NCBI RefSeq assembly: GCF_004357985.1 | Contig: NZ_SMTF01000006.1 | Coordinates: forward strand, 62,001-126,000 | From: Luteimonas aestuarii | GTDB lineage: Bacteria > Pseudomonadota > Gammaproteobacteria > Xanthomonadales > Xanthomonadaceae | Direction: 5' to 3' | DNA length: 64,000 nucleotides | Part shown: in pieces, positions 42,210 through 51,213 of the stretch | Position numbering within the stretch: position 1 is the first letter of the stretch | Layout of the letters: the number at the start of each line of letters is the position of its first letter | Translations under genes and position numbers: made by a program | Notes under the pieces: model-generated | Databases searched by the model: none | What the model saw: only the letters and a program-made list of their open reading frames with translations | What the model was told of the DNA's origin: nothing

Positions 42210-42479
42210 ATGCCGAAGCACCAGATCGCGTTCTTCACCTTCACCTTGGGCCGGCGCGAGAGCATCGGGCCCATCCCGCTGCGCGCGATGTGGGCGCGCG
42301 CAAGTGGCATCGCCGACGCCGGCGTCGAGCGCAAGGTCGTGCGCGGCGACGAGGAGCGGCCGCTCTACACGCTGTATGCGCCGCAGCACCTTCCGGACCT
42401 GCCCGGCGTGGAGCAGCGCCTGCGCGTGCTGCTCGAGGCGGCGCACCTCAAGGCGTCGCTTCGTGCCGTGTACATGTAG
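42210..42479 (+). CDS. Small conserved-looking protein of unknown function
   Basis: An 89-residue protein (HQIAFFTFTLGRRESIGPIPLR, ERPLYTLYAPQHLPDLPGVEQRL). Codons are strongly GC3-rich, supporting a real gene on this strand and not the opposite ORF at 42174-42446. No family recognised, and no membrane or signal segment. Confidence 0.5.
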   Translation: MPKHQIAFFTFTLGRRESIGPIPLRAMWARASGIADAGVERKVVRGDEERPLYTLYAPQHLPDLPGVEQRLRVLLEAAHLKASLRAVYM

Positions 42480-42580
42480 CGCGTCGCCGGCGCCTGGTCC
42501 TGGCGCAGGTCGCGCACCGACCGCGACAGGGATGCCGTGAATGCGTTAGCGTCGGCGCACCATCCAGAGGGCCTCCTTCC

Positions 42581-43558
42581 ATGCGCAGCGCCATCCACCA
42601 CACTTTCGGCGAGCCTGCCGATGTCCTGGTCGTTGAACAGGCGCCGGTGCCGCAGCCCGGGCCCGGTGACGTGCGCATCCGCACCACGCTCGCGTCGATC
42701 CACAACCACGACCTGTGGACGATCCGCGGCCAGTACGGCTACAAGCCGGCGCTGCCGGCGATCGCGGGCAGCGAGGCCCTGGGCGTGGTGGACGCACTGG
42801 GCGAGGGGGTCGAAGGCATCGCCATCGGCCAGCGCGTCAACGCCGCCTCCGGGCGTGGCACCTGGGCCGAGTATTTCACCGCATCGGCAAGGATGGTCAT
42901 CCCGATGCCCGATGCGATCGACGACCAGACCGCCGCACAGCTCATCGCCATGCCGCTGAGTGCGCTGATGCTGCTGGAGTTCCTGCAGGTCGAGCGCGGG
43001 CAGTGGATCGTGCAGAACGCGGCCAACGGTGCGGTCGGCAAGACGCTGGCGATGCTGGCGGCGGCGCGCGACATCCCGGTGCTCGGCCTGGTGCGTCGCG
43101 ATGCCGCCGTCGATGAGATGACGGCATTGGGCGTCGACCACGTGGTGTCGACTGGCGCCGAAGACTGGAAGCGCAAGGCGCGGGCGATCCTCGGCGAAGC
43201 GGGTGCGCGCGCCGCCGTGGATTCGGTCGGCGGGCAGGCGAGCGCCGACCTGCTGTCGCTGCTCGGCAACGACGGCACCCTGGTGTCGTTCGGCGCGATG
43301 GGCGGCGAAGCGATGCTCGTCCCGCCGGGCGAGATGATCTTCAAGCACGCCACGGTCAAGGGCTTCTGGGGCAGCAAGGTCAGTCGCGAGATGCCGGTGG
43401 CCGACAAGCGCCGCCTGGTGGGCGAGCTGATCCAGCGCGCCGCCGCGGGCGAACTGAAGCTGCCGGTCGATGCCGTCCACGACCTGGCGGACGTGGCCAG
43501 GGCTGCCGCCGAAAGCCTGCGCCCGGGGCGGGGAGGCAAGGTGTTGTTGCGTGTCTGA
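42581..43558 (+). CDS. Zinc-binding-type (MDR) quinone oxidoreductase
   Basis: A 325-residue medium-chain dehydrogenase/reductase of the quinone oxidoreductase group (GroES-like part with SEALGVVDALGEGV, then a Rossmann part with NAANGAVGKTLAMLA and GVDHVV). The zinc-ligand cysteines of classical ADHs are absent, as in this subgroup. It reduces quinones or enoyl substrates with NADPH. The downstream DUF2071 gene overlaps its end, so they are coupled. Confidence 0.9.
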   Translation: MRSAIHHTFGEPADVLVVEQAPVPQPGPGDVRIRTTLASIHNHDLWTIRGQYGYKPALPAIAGSEALGVVDALGEGVEGIAIGQRVNAASGRGTWAEYFTASARMVIPMPDAIDDQTAAQLIAMPLSALMLLEFLQVERGQWIVQNAANGAVGKTLAMLAAARDIPVLGLVRRDAAVDEMTALGVDHVVSTGAEDWKRKARAILGEAGARAAVDSVGGQASADLLSLLGNDGTLVSFGAMGGEAMLVPPGEMIFKHATVKGFWGSKVSREMPVADKRRLVGELIQRAAAGELKLPVDAVHDLADVARAAAESLRPGRGGKVLLRV

Positions 43559-44363
43559 CGCAGGCGCAGTGGACATGCCGGAAGGCGCGCTTCGCTTCGA
43601 CCATGCACTGACCGAGCGCCCCCCACCTGCAGGCATCGACGTGCTTTGCAAGCTCCAGCACTTCGCGATCATCACCTACGCCTTCGATCCAGCAAGATTC
43701 GCCGGCGTGATGCCACCGAGGTTCCGGCTCGACACGGTGACGATCGACGGACGGCAGCGCGCGCTGCTTTCGGTCGTGCCGTTCGTCGACGTCGATTTCA
43801 CCTTGGCCGCCCGCCCCTTCCTGAAGTTCCGGATGGGGCAGACCAACTACCGCATCTACATCATCGATACCCTGACCGGCGAGCGCTGCGTCTGGTTCAT
43901 CGGAACGACGCTGGACTCGTGGACGCGCGTCGTGCCGTACCGGCTTTGGAACCTGCCCTGGTATGGCGGCAAGGTGCGATTCGATTGCGAACAGGATGCC
44001 GATGGCCGGTATCTGCGCTACCAGATGGTTACCAGGGCGGATTGGGCGCCTGCCACGATGTCGCTGGTCGGCGTACCGGATGTCGATCCGTCGTTGGCTG
44101 GATTTTGCGATCCGGAATCCGGGTTGGTGTACCTGACGCATCCGCTGCGTGGTTATTACCATCGGCGCGATGGCCGACTGGGCACCTACCACGTCTGGCA
44201 TGCGCGGCTGAAGGTCGCCCCGGCACGTTTGCTGCACGCGGATTTCGGCTTGCTGGACCGTCTCGGACTGGTCACGCGCGAGGAACAACAACATCCCCAT
44301 AGCGTCCTGGTCGAACCACTCAACGAGTTCACGATCTACTTGCCTCCGCGCGTACTGGATTGA
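43551..44363 (+). CDS. DUF2071 (YqjF-like) protein
   Basis: About 270 residues with the DUF2071 pattern (FAIITYAFDPARFAGVMPPRF, FVDVDFTLAARPFLKFRMGQTNYRIYI, LVYLTHPLRGYY). Function unknown. GTG at 43551 overlaps the dehydrogenase gene; ATG at 43575 is an alternative that omits only eight residues. Linked with the oxidoreductase as one transcript. Confidence 0.82.
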   Translation: MSDAGAVDMPEGALRFDHALTERPPPAGIDVLCKLQHFAIITYAFDPARFAGVMPPRFRLDTVTIDGRQRALLSVVPFVDVDFTLAARPFLKFRMGQTNYRIYIIDTLTGERCVWFIGTTLDSWTRVVPYRLWNLPWYGGKVRFDCEQDADGRYLRYQMVTRADWAPATMSLVGVPDVDPSLAGFCDPESGLVYLTHPLRGYYHRRDGRLGTYHVWHARLKVAPARLLHADFGLLDRLGLVTREEQQHPHSVLVEPLNEFTIYLPPRVLD

Positions 44364-44437
44364 CTGGAAAGGTCGTCCATCCAGGGCGGCGCGTGGCCTG
44401 CCCGGCCCTTGCTCCGGCGCACTCGCCGCGGCATCCG

Positions 44438-44923
44438 TCAGCGCATCAACTGCTCGAGTGCCCACGTATCCAGGAAGGCGATGACGCGGACGATCTTCCC
44501 GTCCTCCAGCACCATGTGCCAGGCGTAGTGGTTGCGATAGGCGCTGCCGTCGGTGGCGGTGGCCACGCCGTTCCATACCACCACCACGGTGTCGCCTTGC
44601 GCCACGATGTGCCGCACCGTCGGTGAGATCGGCGTGGACAGGCGCGCGATGATCGGCGCCACGGCATCGTCCATGAAGGCCGCCTTCGAGCGATAAATGC
44701 CCGAGACCGGGCTGAAGCCGGCGACGGTCCATTCGACGTCATCGTGCAGCAGGTCGAAGACGCTGCCGGTGCCGGCGCGCCAGGCCTCGAAGGCTGCGCG
44801 TACAAGCGCGGTGTTGCTGGCCGCGGTGTCGACGGCCGGTTCGCGTGCCGCGACGGGCGACGACAGCATCAGGGCAATGAGGATCGCGCCAAGGCTGCGC
44901 AGGTTGCGGGTTCGGGCATGCAT
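44438..44923 (-). CDS. NTF2-like (SnoaL-type) protein, copy 2
   Basis: A 161-residue protein with an intact signal peptide (RNLRSLGAILIALMLSSPVAA) and an NTF2 domain (ALVRAAFEAWRAGTGSVFDLL, NHYAWHMVLEDGKIVRVIAFLD). It is closely similar to the protein at 685-1197, but with the charged signal start missing there. It starts behind AGGAGATCCACC, 30 bases after the SDR gene: last gene of a three-gene unit divergent from LysR. It acts outside the cytoplasm; ligand unknown. Confidence 0.85.
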   Translation of the reverse strand: MHARTRNLRSLGAILIALMLSSPVAAREPAVDTAASNTALVRAAFEAWRAGTGSVFDLLHDDVEWTVAGFSPVSGIYRSKAAFMDDAVAPIIARLSTPISPTVRHIVAQGDTVVVVWNGVATATDGSAYRNHYAWHMVLEDGKIVRVIAFLDTWALEQLMR

Positions 44924-44953
44924 GGTGGATCTCCTGTGGAAAGGGATGCGCGG

Positions 44954-45688
44954 TCACGCCGGACTGGCGACGGGGCGCACCACGATGTCGGTGGTGTCGA
45001 CGTCGGCGGGCTGGTTGATCGCGTGCGCGATGGCGTCGGCGATGGCCTCGGGCTTCAGCGCGATCTTGCGGAAGTCGTCGATGGCCTTCGCCGTATCGGC
45101 GTGGGTGATGGTGTGCGCGAGCTCGGACTCGACCACGCCGGGGTACACGCAGGTCACGCGGAGGGTGTCGTTCTCCTGGCGCAGGCCATCCGAGATCGCG
45201 CGCACCGCGAACTTGGTGGCGCAGTAGACCGCGGCGGTCGGCATGACGTACAGGCCGCCGATCGACGACACGCTGATCAGGTGGCCGCTGCGCTGCGCCT
45301 GCATCGTGGGCAGGACGGCGGCGATGCCGTGCAGCACGCCCTTGATGTTGACGTCGACCATGCGGTCCCATTCGTCGACCTTCAGCGCCGCCATCGGCGA
45401 CAGCGGCATCACGCCGGCGTTGTTGACCAGCACGTCGATGCGGCCGAAGCGTTGCAGCGCCAGGTCGGCGAAGGCCTGCATGCTGTCGCGGCGGGTCACG
45501 TCGAGGGCGCTGGCGACGGCGGTGCCGCCATTGGCGATGATGTCGGCGGCCAGGGCGTCGAGGCGCTCGGTGCGGCGTGCACCGAGCACGACGTTCGCGC
45601 CTTGTGCGGCCAGCACCTTCGCCGTGGTTTCGCCGATGCCGCTGCTGGCGCCGGTGATCAGTACCACCTTGTTCTGGATGTTGTTCAT
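44954..45688 (-). CDS. SDR family oxidoreductase, copy 2
   Basis: A 244-residue SDR with TGASSGIG, NNAGVM, NVKGVLH-type helix (VNIKGVLHGIAAVL) and catalytic YCATK. Its sequence follows that of the SDR at 1407-2138 nearly residue for residue in the C-terminal half (LAHTITHADTAKAIDDFRKI). Starts behind AAGGAGA. Middle gene of the unit Atu4866-type, SDR, NTF2-like. Confidence 0.92.
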   Translation of the reverse strand: MNNIQNKVVLITGASSGIGETTAKVLAAQGANVVLGARRTERLDALAADIIANGGTAVASALDVTRRDSMQAFADLALQRFGRIDVLVNNAGVMPLSPMAALKVDEWDRMVDVNIKGVLHGIAAVLPTMQAQRSGHLISVSSIGGLYVMPTAAVYCATKFAVRAISDGLRQENDTLRVTCVYPGVVESELAHTITHADTAKAIDDFRKIALKPEAIADAIAHAINQPADVDTTDIVVRPVASPA

Positions 45689-45727
45689 ATTGATCTCCTT
45701 GCGGTTGCGTTGGGGGGCATGTGCGAC

Positions 45728-46120
45728 TCAGCGGTCGCCGCCGGCGGCGTTGCGCGAAGGCGTTTCGCGGCGCAGCACCATGCCACCGTGGTGCAGCACG
45801 TCGTCGATGAAGGTGCCGTCGGCGGTGAATCCGGTGTCGTCGACGTAGTCGATGTGCCGGCCGGTCACGGTGTAGCGGCCCTGGTACGCACTGGCGCGGC
45901 TGCCGCGGGCCTCGTCGTACCGGCCCACGCCATTGCGGTCGGGCGGCAGCAGTTCATGGCGGACATGGCCATCGGCGGTGACCCACATGCCGACGTACGG
46001 GTGGTCGGCATCAGGACGGGCAGGTGCGCCGGTCGGTTCGACGGCGTCGCCGGCGCTGCAGGCCAGCAGGGCGGTGGCGAGGGTTGCGCCGAGGGCGTGG
46101 TGGCGAATGGAATCCGGCAT
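45728..46120 (-). CDS. Atu4866-domain lipoprotein
   Basis: A 130-residue protein with signal peptide and lipobox (LLAC, C21). The mature part (YVGMWVTADGHVRHELLPPDRN...GRYDEARGSRASAYQGRY, DDTGFTADGTFIDDVLHHGGMVL) fits the Atu4866 family, often found next to SDR or quinone-type enzymes. It is present only in this second copy of the cassette, between LysR and SDR. Role unknown. Confidence 0.8.
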   Translation of the reverse strand: MPDSIRHHALGATLATALLACSAGDAVEPTGAPARPDADHPYVGMWVTADGHVRHELLPPDRNGVGRYDEARGSRASAYQGRYTVTGRHIDYVDDTGFTADGTFIDDVLHHGGMVLRRETPSRNAAGGDR

Positions 46121-46144
46121 CGGGAGGCTCCGGTGTGGGTGGGG

Positions 46145-46220
46145 ACACACACCGTAGGACCCCGGCAGTGTCGAGAGAAGCCGGTAATTGCTGTCTACAT
46201 TGGTTAGTATTGCTTTCCAA
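46145..46220. promoter_or_regulatory. Shared promoter region with LysR-type operator, copy 2
   Basis: Between divergent LysR and Atu4866-type genes. TTGGTTAG (46200-46207) and CTTTCCAA (46213-46220) form a decayed version of the perfect palindrome in copy 1, again overlapping the LysR start codon. The block at 46145-46179 (ACACCGTAG...CGGCAGTGTCGAGAGAA) matches copy 1. Confidence 0.5.
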
Positions 46221-47131
46221 TGACGCCCGATCTCAATCTGCTGCGGGTGTTCCAGGCCGTCGCCGAGGCGGGCAATTTCCGTGCCGCGGCCGACCGGCTG
46301 GGGGTCACCCGCTCCGCCGTCAGCCAGGCCATCCGCAAGCTGGAAGACGGGCTTGGCATCGCCCTGGTGCTGCGCTCCACCCGCAGCGTGCGCCTGACCG
46401 AGGCCGGTGCACGGCTGCATCGGCAGGTGACGGGCCCGCTGGCGGCGATCGGCAATGCGCTGGACGACGCGCTGGACGACGGCCCGCCGCGCGGCCTGCT
46501 GCGCGTGGCGGTGACCTCGATCGCCGAGCCGTTCCTGTCGGGCCCGCTGGTGGCCACGTTCGCCGAGGCCTATCCGGGCATCGTGCTCGACGTGACCGTG
46601 ACCGACGCGGAGTTCGACATCGTCGCCGCGGGCTTCGACGCCGGCGTGCGGCTGGGCGAGGTGGTCGAGCAGGACATGATCGCGATCCCCGTGGGCGGCG
46701 AGCAGCGCGAAGTGGCGGTGGCGTCGCCGGCCTATGTCGAACGCAACGGGACGCCCGCGCACCCGCGTGAGCTGGTGTCGCACCGCTGCATCGGCTGGCG
46801 GCCCGCGCCCGACGTGGCGCCGTGGCGATGGGAGTTCGAGGAAGACGGGCGCGCCTTCGACGTCGCCGTGCAACCGCAGGTCACCACCAACGACCTGCAG
46901 CTGATGGTACGCACGGCGCTGGCCGGTGGCGGCATCACCTTCGGGCCGGAACAGTGCTTCAGCCCATGGATCGCGCGTGGCGAACTGGTCCCGATGTTGC
47001 TGGACTTCACGCAACCGTTCGCGGGCTTCTACCTGTACTACCCGAACCGGCACAACCCGCCGCAGAAACTGCGCGCGCTGGTCGAACACGTGCGCGCGGC
47101 GAACCTGCGAGGCGCAGCCCCGTCGCGCTGA
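46220..47131 (+). CDS. LysR family transcriptional regulator, copy 2
   Basis: A 303-residue LysR protein, paralogous to the one at 2255-3151 along its length: winged helix (FRAAADRLGVTRSAVSQAIRKLE), then GFDAGVRLGEVVEQDMIAIP, HRCIGWRPAPDVAPWRWEFEEDG and YYPNRHNPPQKLRALVEHVR. Divergent from the Atu4866-type/SDR/NTF2-like unit and likely its regulator. It ends 3 bases from the convergent MscS-type gene. Confidence 0.93.
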   Translation: MTPDLNLLRVFQAVAEAGNFRAAADRLGVTRSAVSQAIRKLEDGLGIALVLRSTRSVRLTEAGARLHRQVTGPLAAIGNALDDALDDGPPRGLLRVAVTSIAEPFLSGPLVATFAEAYPGIVLDVTVTDAEFDIVAAGFDAGVRLGEVVEQDMIAIPVGGEQREVAVASPAYVERNGTPAHPRELVSHRCIGWRPAPDVAPWRWEFEEDGRAFDVAVQPQVTTNDLQLMVRTALAGGGITFGPEQCFSPWIARGELVPMLLDFTQPFAGFYLYYPNRHNPPQKLRALVEHVRAANLRGAAPSR

Positions 47132-47134
47132 CCG

Positions 47135-48295
47135 TCATGTCGCGCCCGGCGGCGTCGCGATGCGCTCGGCGCCGCCATCCTCCGCGCCGGGCGATCCGGT
47201 GTGGCCTGGCGGCGCGGAATGGGCGCGGCCTGGCGACGGCTCGCCTTCGCGTTCGCGCGACAGCTCCGCGCGCATGCGCGGCAACGCCTCGGGACGGTGC
47301 GCGTCGAGGTAGGCCACCATGCCCTCGCGGACTGCGCAGCGCAGGTCGAACAGGTCGCCGGAATTGCGCGCGCTGACCAGCAGGCGGACTTCGATGGTGC
47401 GCTCGGTGGTGTCGGTCACCTGCGCCACGCACACGCGCCGGTCCCAGCGCGGATCGCCTTCGCAGATGCGCTGCAATTCGGCGCGCACATCGGCCATCGG
47501 CGTGCGGTAGTCCAGCCACAGGAAGGTGGTGCCGAGCAGCTGCGCGCTGGTACGCGTCCAGTTCTGGAACGGGTTCTCGACGAACCATTGCAGCGGTACC
47601 ACCAGCCGCCGCTCGTCCCAGATGCGCACCACCACGTAGGCGCTGGTGATCTCCTCGATGCGGCCCCATTCGCCATCGACGATGACCACGTCGTCGAGCC
47701 GGATCGGCTGGGTCAATGCGATCTGCAGGCCGGCGATCAGGTTGCCGAACACCGGGCGCGCCGCGATGCCGGCCACCAGGCCGACGATGCCGGCCGACGC
47801 CAGCAGCGTGGCGCCGACCTGGCGGATCGCCGGGAAGGTCATCAGCGCCAGCGCGACGCCCACCAGCACGATCGCACCCTGCACCACGCCGGCCACCACG
47901 CGCGTCTGCGTCTGCACGCGGCGCGCGGCCAGGTTGTCCTCGATGTCGACCGGATGCTCGCGCAGGATGCGCGCTTCCACGGCATCCACCGCGCGTACCA
48001 GCAGCCAAGTCCCGCAGAGCAGGATGCCGACGCCCAGCCAGTGCTCGATACGGTCGATGGTGCTTTCTGCCAGAGGCGTCGCCGATACCGCCATCCACAG
48101 GAACGCCAGCGGCAGCGCCACGGCGAGTGGCTTGGCGACCACGCCGACCATGCGCGCACGGCGGCGCGTGGCCGCGTGCGCGCGTGCACGGCGCGCCACC
48201 GCATGCAGGCCAAGGTGCACCAGCATGCCGAGTGCCAGTGCGACGAACAGCGGCCACGCGACCGCGGTGAGGTAGGGCCAGTCCATCGACGGCAT
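47135..48295 (-). CDS. MscS-type mechanosensitive ion channel
   Basis: About 386 residues, with three to five N-terminal transmembrane segments, then the pore-and-beta segment (ASAGIVGLVAGIAARPVFGNLIAGLQIAL) and the cytoplasmic beta domain (DDVVIVDGEWGRIEEITSAYVVVRIWDERRLVVP). It relieves osmotic down-shock in the inner membrane. The start at 48295 was chosen for AAGG upstream; ATGs at 48313 and 48328 are alternatives. The C-terminus is disordered and proline/glycine-rich. Confidence 0.88.
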   Translation of the reverse strand: MPSMDWPYLTAVAWPLFVALALGMLVHLGLHAVARRARAHAATRRRARMVGVVAKPLAVALPLAFLWMAVSATPLAESTIDRIEHWLGVGILLCGTWLLVRAVDAVEARILREHPVDIEDNLAARRVQTQTRVVAGVVQGAIVLVGVALALMTFPAIRQVGATLLASAGIVGLVAGIAARPVFGNLIAGLQIALTQPIRLDDVVIVDGEWGRIEEITSAYVVVRIWDERRLVVPLQWFVENPFQNWTRTSAQLLGTTFLWLDYRTPMADVRAELQRICEGDPRWDRRVCVAQVTDTTERTIEVRLLVSARNSGDLFDLRCAVREGMVAYLDAHRPEALPRMRAELSREREGEPSPGRAHSAPPGHTGSPGAEDGGAERIATPPGAT

Positions 48296-48450
48296 CCAGC
48301 CAGCCTTCGTCATCGAATGGCTGCCCATGGTGACGCGGACGCCGTGGACAGGATGTCGAATGACGCCGTCGCGGGCGGATTCAGCAAGCTGACGCGGGTG
48401 CCGTGGCTGTCTCACGGATTGAGATGCGCGCGTGTCAGCGTGCGCCGGCC

Positions 48451-49716
48451 ATGGAACTGATGCAGAAGCTGGCCGTCCTGGCCGATGCCGCCAAGTACGA
48501 CGCCTCCTGCGCTTCCAGCGGCGCGGGCCGGCGCGATTCGCGCCGCGGCGGGGGCATCGGCAGCACCGAGGGCATGGGCATCTGCCACTCGTACACGCCC
48601 GATGGCCGCTGCGTCTCCCTGCTCAAGGTGCTGCTGACAAACTTCTGCATCTACGATTGCGCCTACTGCGTCAACCGCGTCAGCAGCAACGTGCGCCGCG
48701 CGCGGTTCGCCAGCGACGAAGTGGTGCGGCTGACGCTGGATTTCTACAAGCGCAACTACATCGAGGGCCTGTTCCTCTCCAGCGGCATCATCCGCAACGG
48801 CGACTACACCATGGAGCAACTGGTGGAAGTGGCGCGCTGCCTGCGCGAGGACCACCGCTTCGCCGGGTACATCCACCTCAAGACGATTCCCGAGGCGTCG
48901 CCGGAGCTGATCGAACGCGCCGGGCGTTACGCCGACCGGTTGAGCATCAACGTCGAATTGCCCACCGAGGACGGGCTGAGGCAGCTCGCCCCGGAGAAAA
49001 CCGCAGGCGGCATCCGCGCGGCGATGGGCCGGGTGAAGGATGGCATCGCAGACAATCGCGCAGAGCGCCGTGAACATGCGCGCAAGACGTTTGCGCGCGC
49101 GAGGCCGCCGCGGTTCGCGCCGGCGGGACAGAGCACGCAGATGATCGTCGGCGCGGATGGCGCAAGCGATGGCACCATCCTCCACGCCAGCCACGCGCTG
49201 TACCGCGGCTATCGCATGCGCCGCGTGTACTACTCGGCGTTCTCGCCGATCCCCGATGCCTCCGCGCAGCTGCCGCCACGCGCGCCGCCGCTGCAGCGCG
49301 AGCATCGGCTGTACCAGGCGGACTGGCTGTTGCGCTTCTACGGGTTCGACGTGGGCGAGATCGTCGCGCCGGGCGATGATGCCACCGGCGGCGGCATGCT
49401 CGACCTCGACATCGATCCGAAGCTGGCGTGGGCGCTACGCCATCCGCAGCTGTTCCCGGTCGACCTCAACCGCGCGCCGCGCGAAACGCTGCTACGCGTG
49501 CCCGGGCTGGGCGTGCGCAACGTCGCGCGCATCCTCGCATCGCGCCGGCATGCACGGCTGCGGCTGGACGACCTCACGCGCCTGCGCGCGCCACTGGTGA
49601 AACTGCTGCCTTTCATCAGCGTGCTGGACCACCATCCACGCCAGCGCCTGGACGACCCGGCGCGCCTGCGCGCGGAACTTGCGCCGAAGCCACGGCAGGC
49701 GGACCTGTTCGGATGA
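48451..49716 (+). CDS. Radical-SAM DNA modification/repair protein (UDG-linked group)
   Basis: A 421-residue radical-SAM protein. C66-x3-C70-x2-C73 (FCIYDCAYC) binds the [4Fe-4S] cluster. The start at 48451 (MELMQKLAVLADAAKYDASC) matches the family N-terminus. The C-terminus has a helix-hairpin-helix (FPVDLNRAPRETLLRVPGLG). This is the TIGR03916-type radical SAM family that travels with a TIGR03915 protein, which follows here with an ATGA overlap. The pair is predicted to act in DNA repair or modification. Confidence 0.88.
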   Translation: MELMQKLAVLADAAKYDASCASSGAGRRDSRRGGGIGSTEGMGICHSYTPDGRCVSLLKVLLTNFCIYDCAYCVNRVSSNVRRARFASDEVVRLTLDFYKRNYIEGLFLSSGIIRNGDYTMEQLVEVARCLREDHRFAGYIHLKTIPEASPELIERAGRYADRLSINVELPTEDGLRQLAPEKTAGGIRAAMGRVKDGIADNRAERREHARKTFARARPPRFAPAGQSTQMIVGADGASDGTILHASHALYRGYRMRRVYYSAFSPIPDASAQLPPRAPPLQREHRLYQADWLLRFYGFDVGEIVAPGDDATGGGMLDLDIDPKLAWALRHPQLFPVDLNRAPRETLLRVPGLGVRNVARILASRRHARLRLDDLTRLRAPLVKLLPFISVLDHHPRQRLDDPARLRAELAPKPRQADLFG

Positions 49717-50534
49717 GCTGGCAGGCGCGGGTGGACCCGCCGTGGAGCCTGTCGTCCTGGCGCGCGCTGGCACGGCATGGCTGGTGCGCAGGCATCGCGC
49801 CGGAGGGCATCGACTGGGACGTGCAGGCGCAGGCGGGGCTGCTGGGCACGCGCGCGTTGCCCGATGCGGCGGTGGTGCGCGACGCGCCTGCGGTGCCGTC
49901 GCGGTTCCTCGCGCTGGCCGAATGCGTGGTGTGCCATCGCGATGCCGCGCGCCACGCCCTGCTGTACCGCGTGCTGTGGCGCATCGCCAGCGGCGAACCC
50001 GGCCTGCTGGAGCGCGCGGTCGATCGCGACGTGCATGCGCTGCAGCGGATGGCGCAGGACGTGCGCCGCGACACCCACAAGATGAAGGCGTTCGTACGCT
50101 TCCGTGCGATCCCGGGCGCCGACGATGCGTTCGCCGCGTGGTTCGAGCCGGGGCACCTGATCGTCGATCGCGTGGCGCCGTTCTTCGTGCGCCGCTTCAC
50201 CGGCATGCGCTGGTCCATCGTCACGCCGGACCGCAGCGCCTGCTGGGATGGCGAGGCGCTGTGGCTGGGGCCGGGCGGCCAGCGCGACGACGTGCCCCCG
50301 GAAGACGCCGGCGAAGCCCTATGGCGCACCTATTACGCCAACATCTTCAATCCCGCGCGGCTCAACCTGCGGATGATGCGGCAGGAGATGCCGCAGAAAT
50401 ACTGGCACCTGCTGCCGGAAACGCACGCCCTGCCGGTGCTGCTGCGCACTGCGGGCGAACGCGTGCAGGCGATGGCCGAACGCGAGGCGCAACCGGTGCG
50501 GCGGCGCATCCCGGGACGGCCGCCGCAGCGCTGA
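49713..50534 (+). CDS. TIGR03915-type partner of the radical-SAM protein (no UDG domain)
   Basis: A 273-residue protein of the TIGR03915 kind (FRAIPGADDAFAAWFEPGHLIVDRVAPFFVRRF, TPDRSACWDG, AEREAQ). In many genomes this domain is joined to a C-terminal uracil-DNA-glycosylase (UdgX) domain. Here the protein ends before any such domain, so it is the stand-alone form. Translationally coupled to the radical-SAM gene. Confidence 0.82.
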   Translation: MSWQARVDPPWSLSSWRALARHGWCAGIAPEGIDWDVQAQAGLLGTRALPDAAVVRDAPAVPSRFLALAECVVCHRDAARHALLYRVLWRIASGEPGLLERAVDRDVHALQRMAQDVRRDTHKMKAFVRFRAIPGADDAFAAWFEPGHLIVDRVAPFFVRRFTGMRWSIVTPDRSACWDGEALWLGPGGQRDDVPPEDAGEALWRTYYANIFNPARLNLRMMRQEMPQKYWHLLPETHALPVLLRTAGERVQAMAEREAQPVRRRIPGRPPQR

Positions 50535-50617
50535 GGCTTGGGGTGCTTGACGGCGACGCGGCGAGGCGCGATGGTCGCGCTGGCCGCGTCGCCACGACGG
50601 GCGAAGGGGACCGACGA

Positions 50618-51193
50618 ATGGGAAGGATGCGATGGATCGTGGGTGCGATGGCGGTCGCGCTGGGCATGGCGGCGCTGCATGCAATGCCCGCGCTGGCATC
50701 ACCGGACGTCGGCGAAGTGCCGCCGGACTATCTTGGCAAGACGCCGAAGGGCGAGGAGATCCGGATCAGCGAACATCGTGGCAAGGTGCTGGTGGTGACG
50801 TTCTGGGCCTCCTGGTGCCCGCACTGTCGTCGCCAGTTCCCGGTGCTCGATGCGCTGCAGCAGCACATCGACCCGTCGCAGCTGCGCGTGGTGGTGGTCA
50901 ACTTCAAGGAAGACACGCCGACCTACCGCGCCATCCTGCGCCAGGCGCGGGATTCGGCGGTCACGTGGACGCATGACCGCAGCGGCGCCGTGTCCGACGC
51001 CTACGGCGTCAACTCGGTCCCGCACACCTTCGTGATCGACAAGGCCGGCCTGGTGGCCAACGTCAGCAGGGGATACTCCGCCGATTCGATCCAGGCGTTC
51101 GGCGCCGTGATCGACGAGCTGCTGGCCGAGCCGCCGCCGAACGAAGATCCGCCAGCGGCCGAGCCTGTCGCCAGCTTCGCGCCGGGTGCCTGA
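50618..51193 (+). CDS. TlpA-like thiol:disulfide oxidoreductase
   Basis: A 191-residue protein with a signal peptide and a thioredoxin fold with C67-P-H-C70 (FWASWCPHCRRQ), the TlpA/ResA type that works in the periplasm. The C-terminal part NSVPHTFVIDKAG carries the cis-proline loop. It starts behind AAGGGGA. Proline-rich tail. Confidence 0.9.
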   Translation: MGRMRWIVGAMAVALGMAALHAMPALASPDVGEVPPDYLGKTPKGEEIRISEHRGKVLVVTFWASWCPHCRRQFPVLDALQQHIDPSQLRVVVVNFKEDTPTYRAILRQARDSAVTWTHDRSGAVSDAYGVNSVPHTFVIDKAGLVANVSRGYSADSIQAFGAVIDELLAEPPPNEDPPAAEPVASFAPGA

Positions 51194-51213
51194 ACGAGCG
51201 TTTCGCGCGGTGG

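Noticed and set aside
42174-42446. Minus-strand ORF opposite the small protein at 42210
   Set aside because: The + strand has better third-position GC and a conserved-looking sequence.
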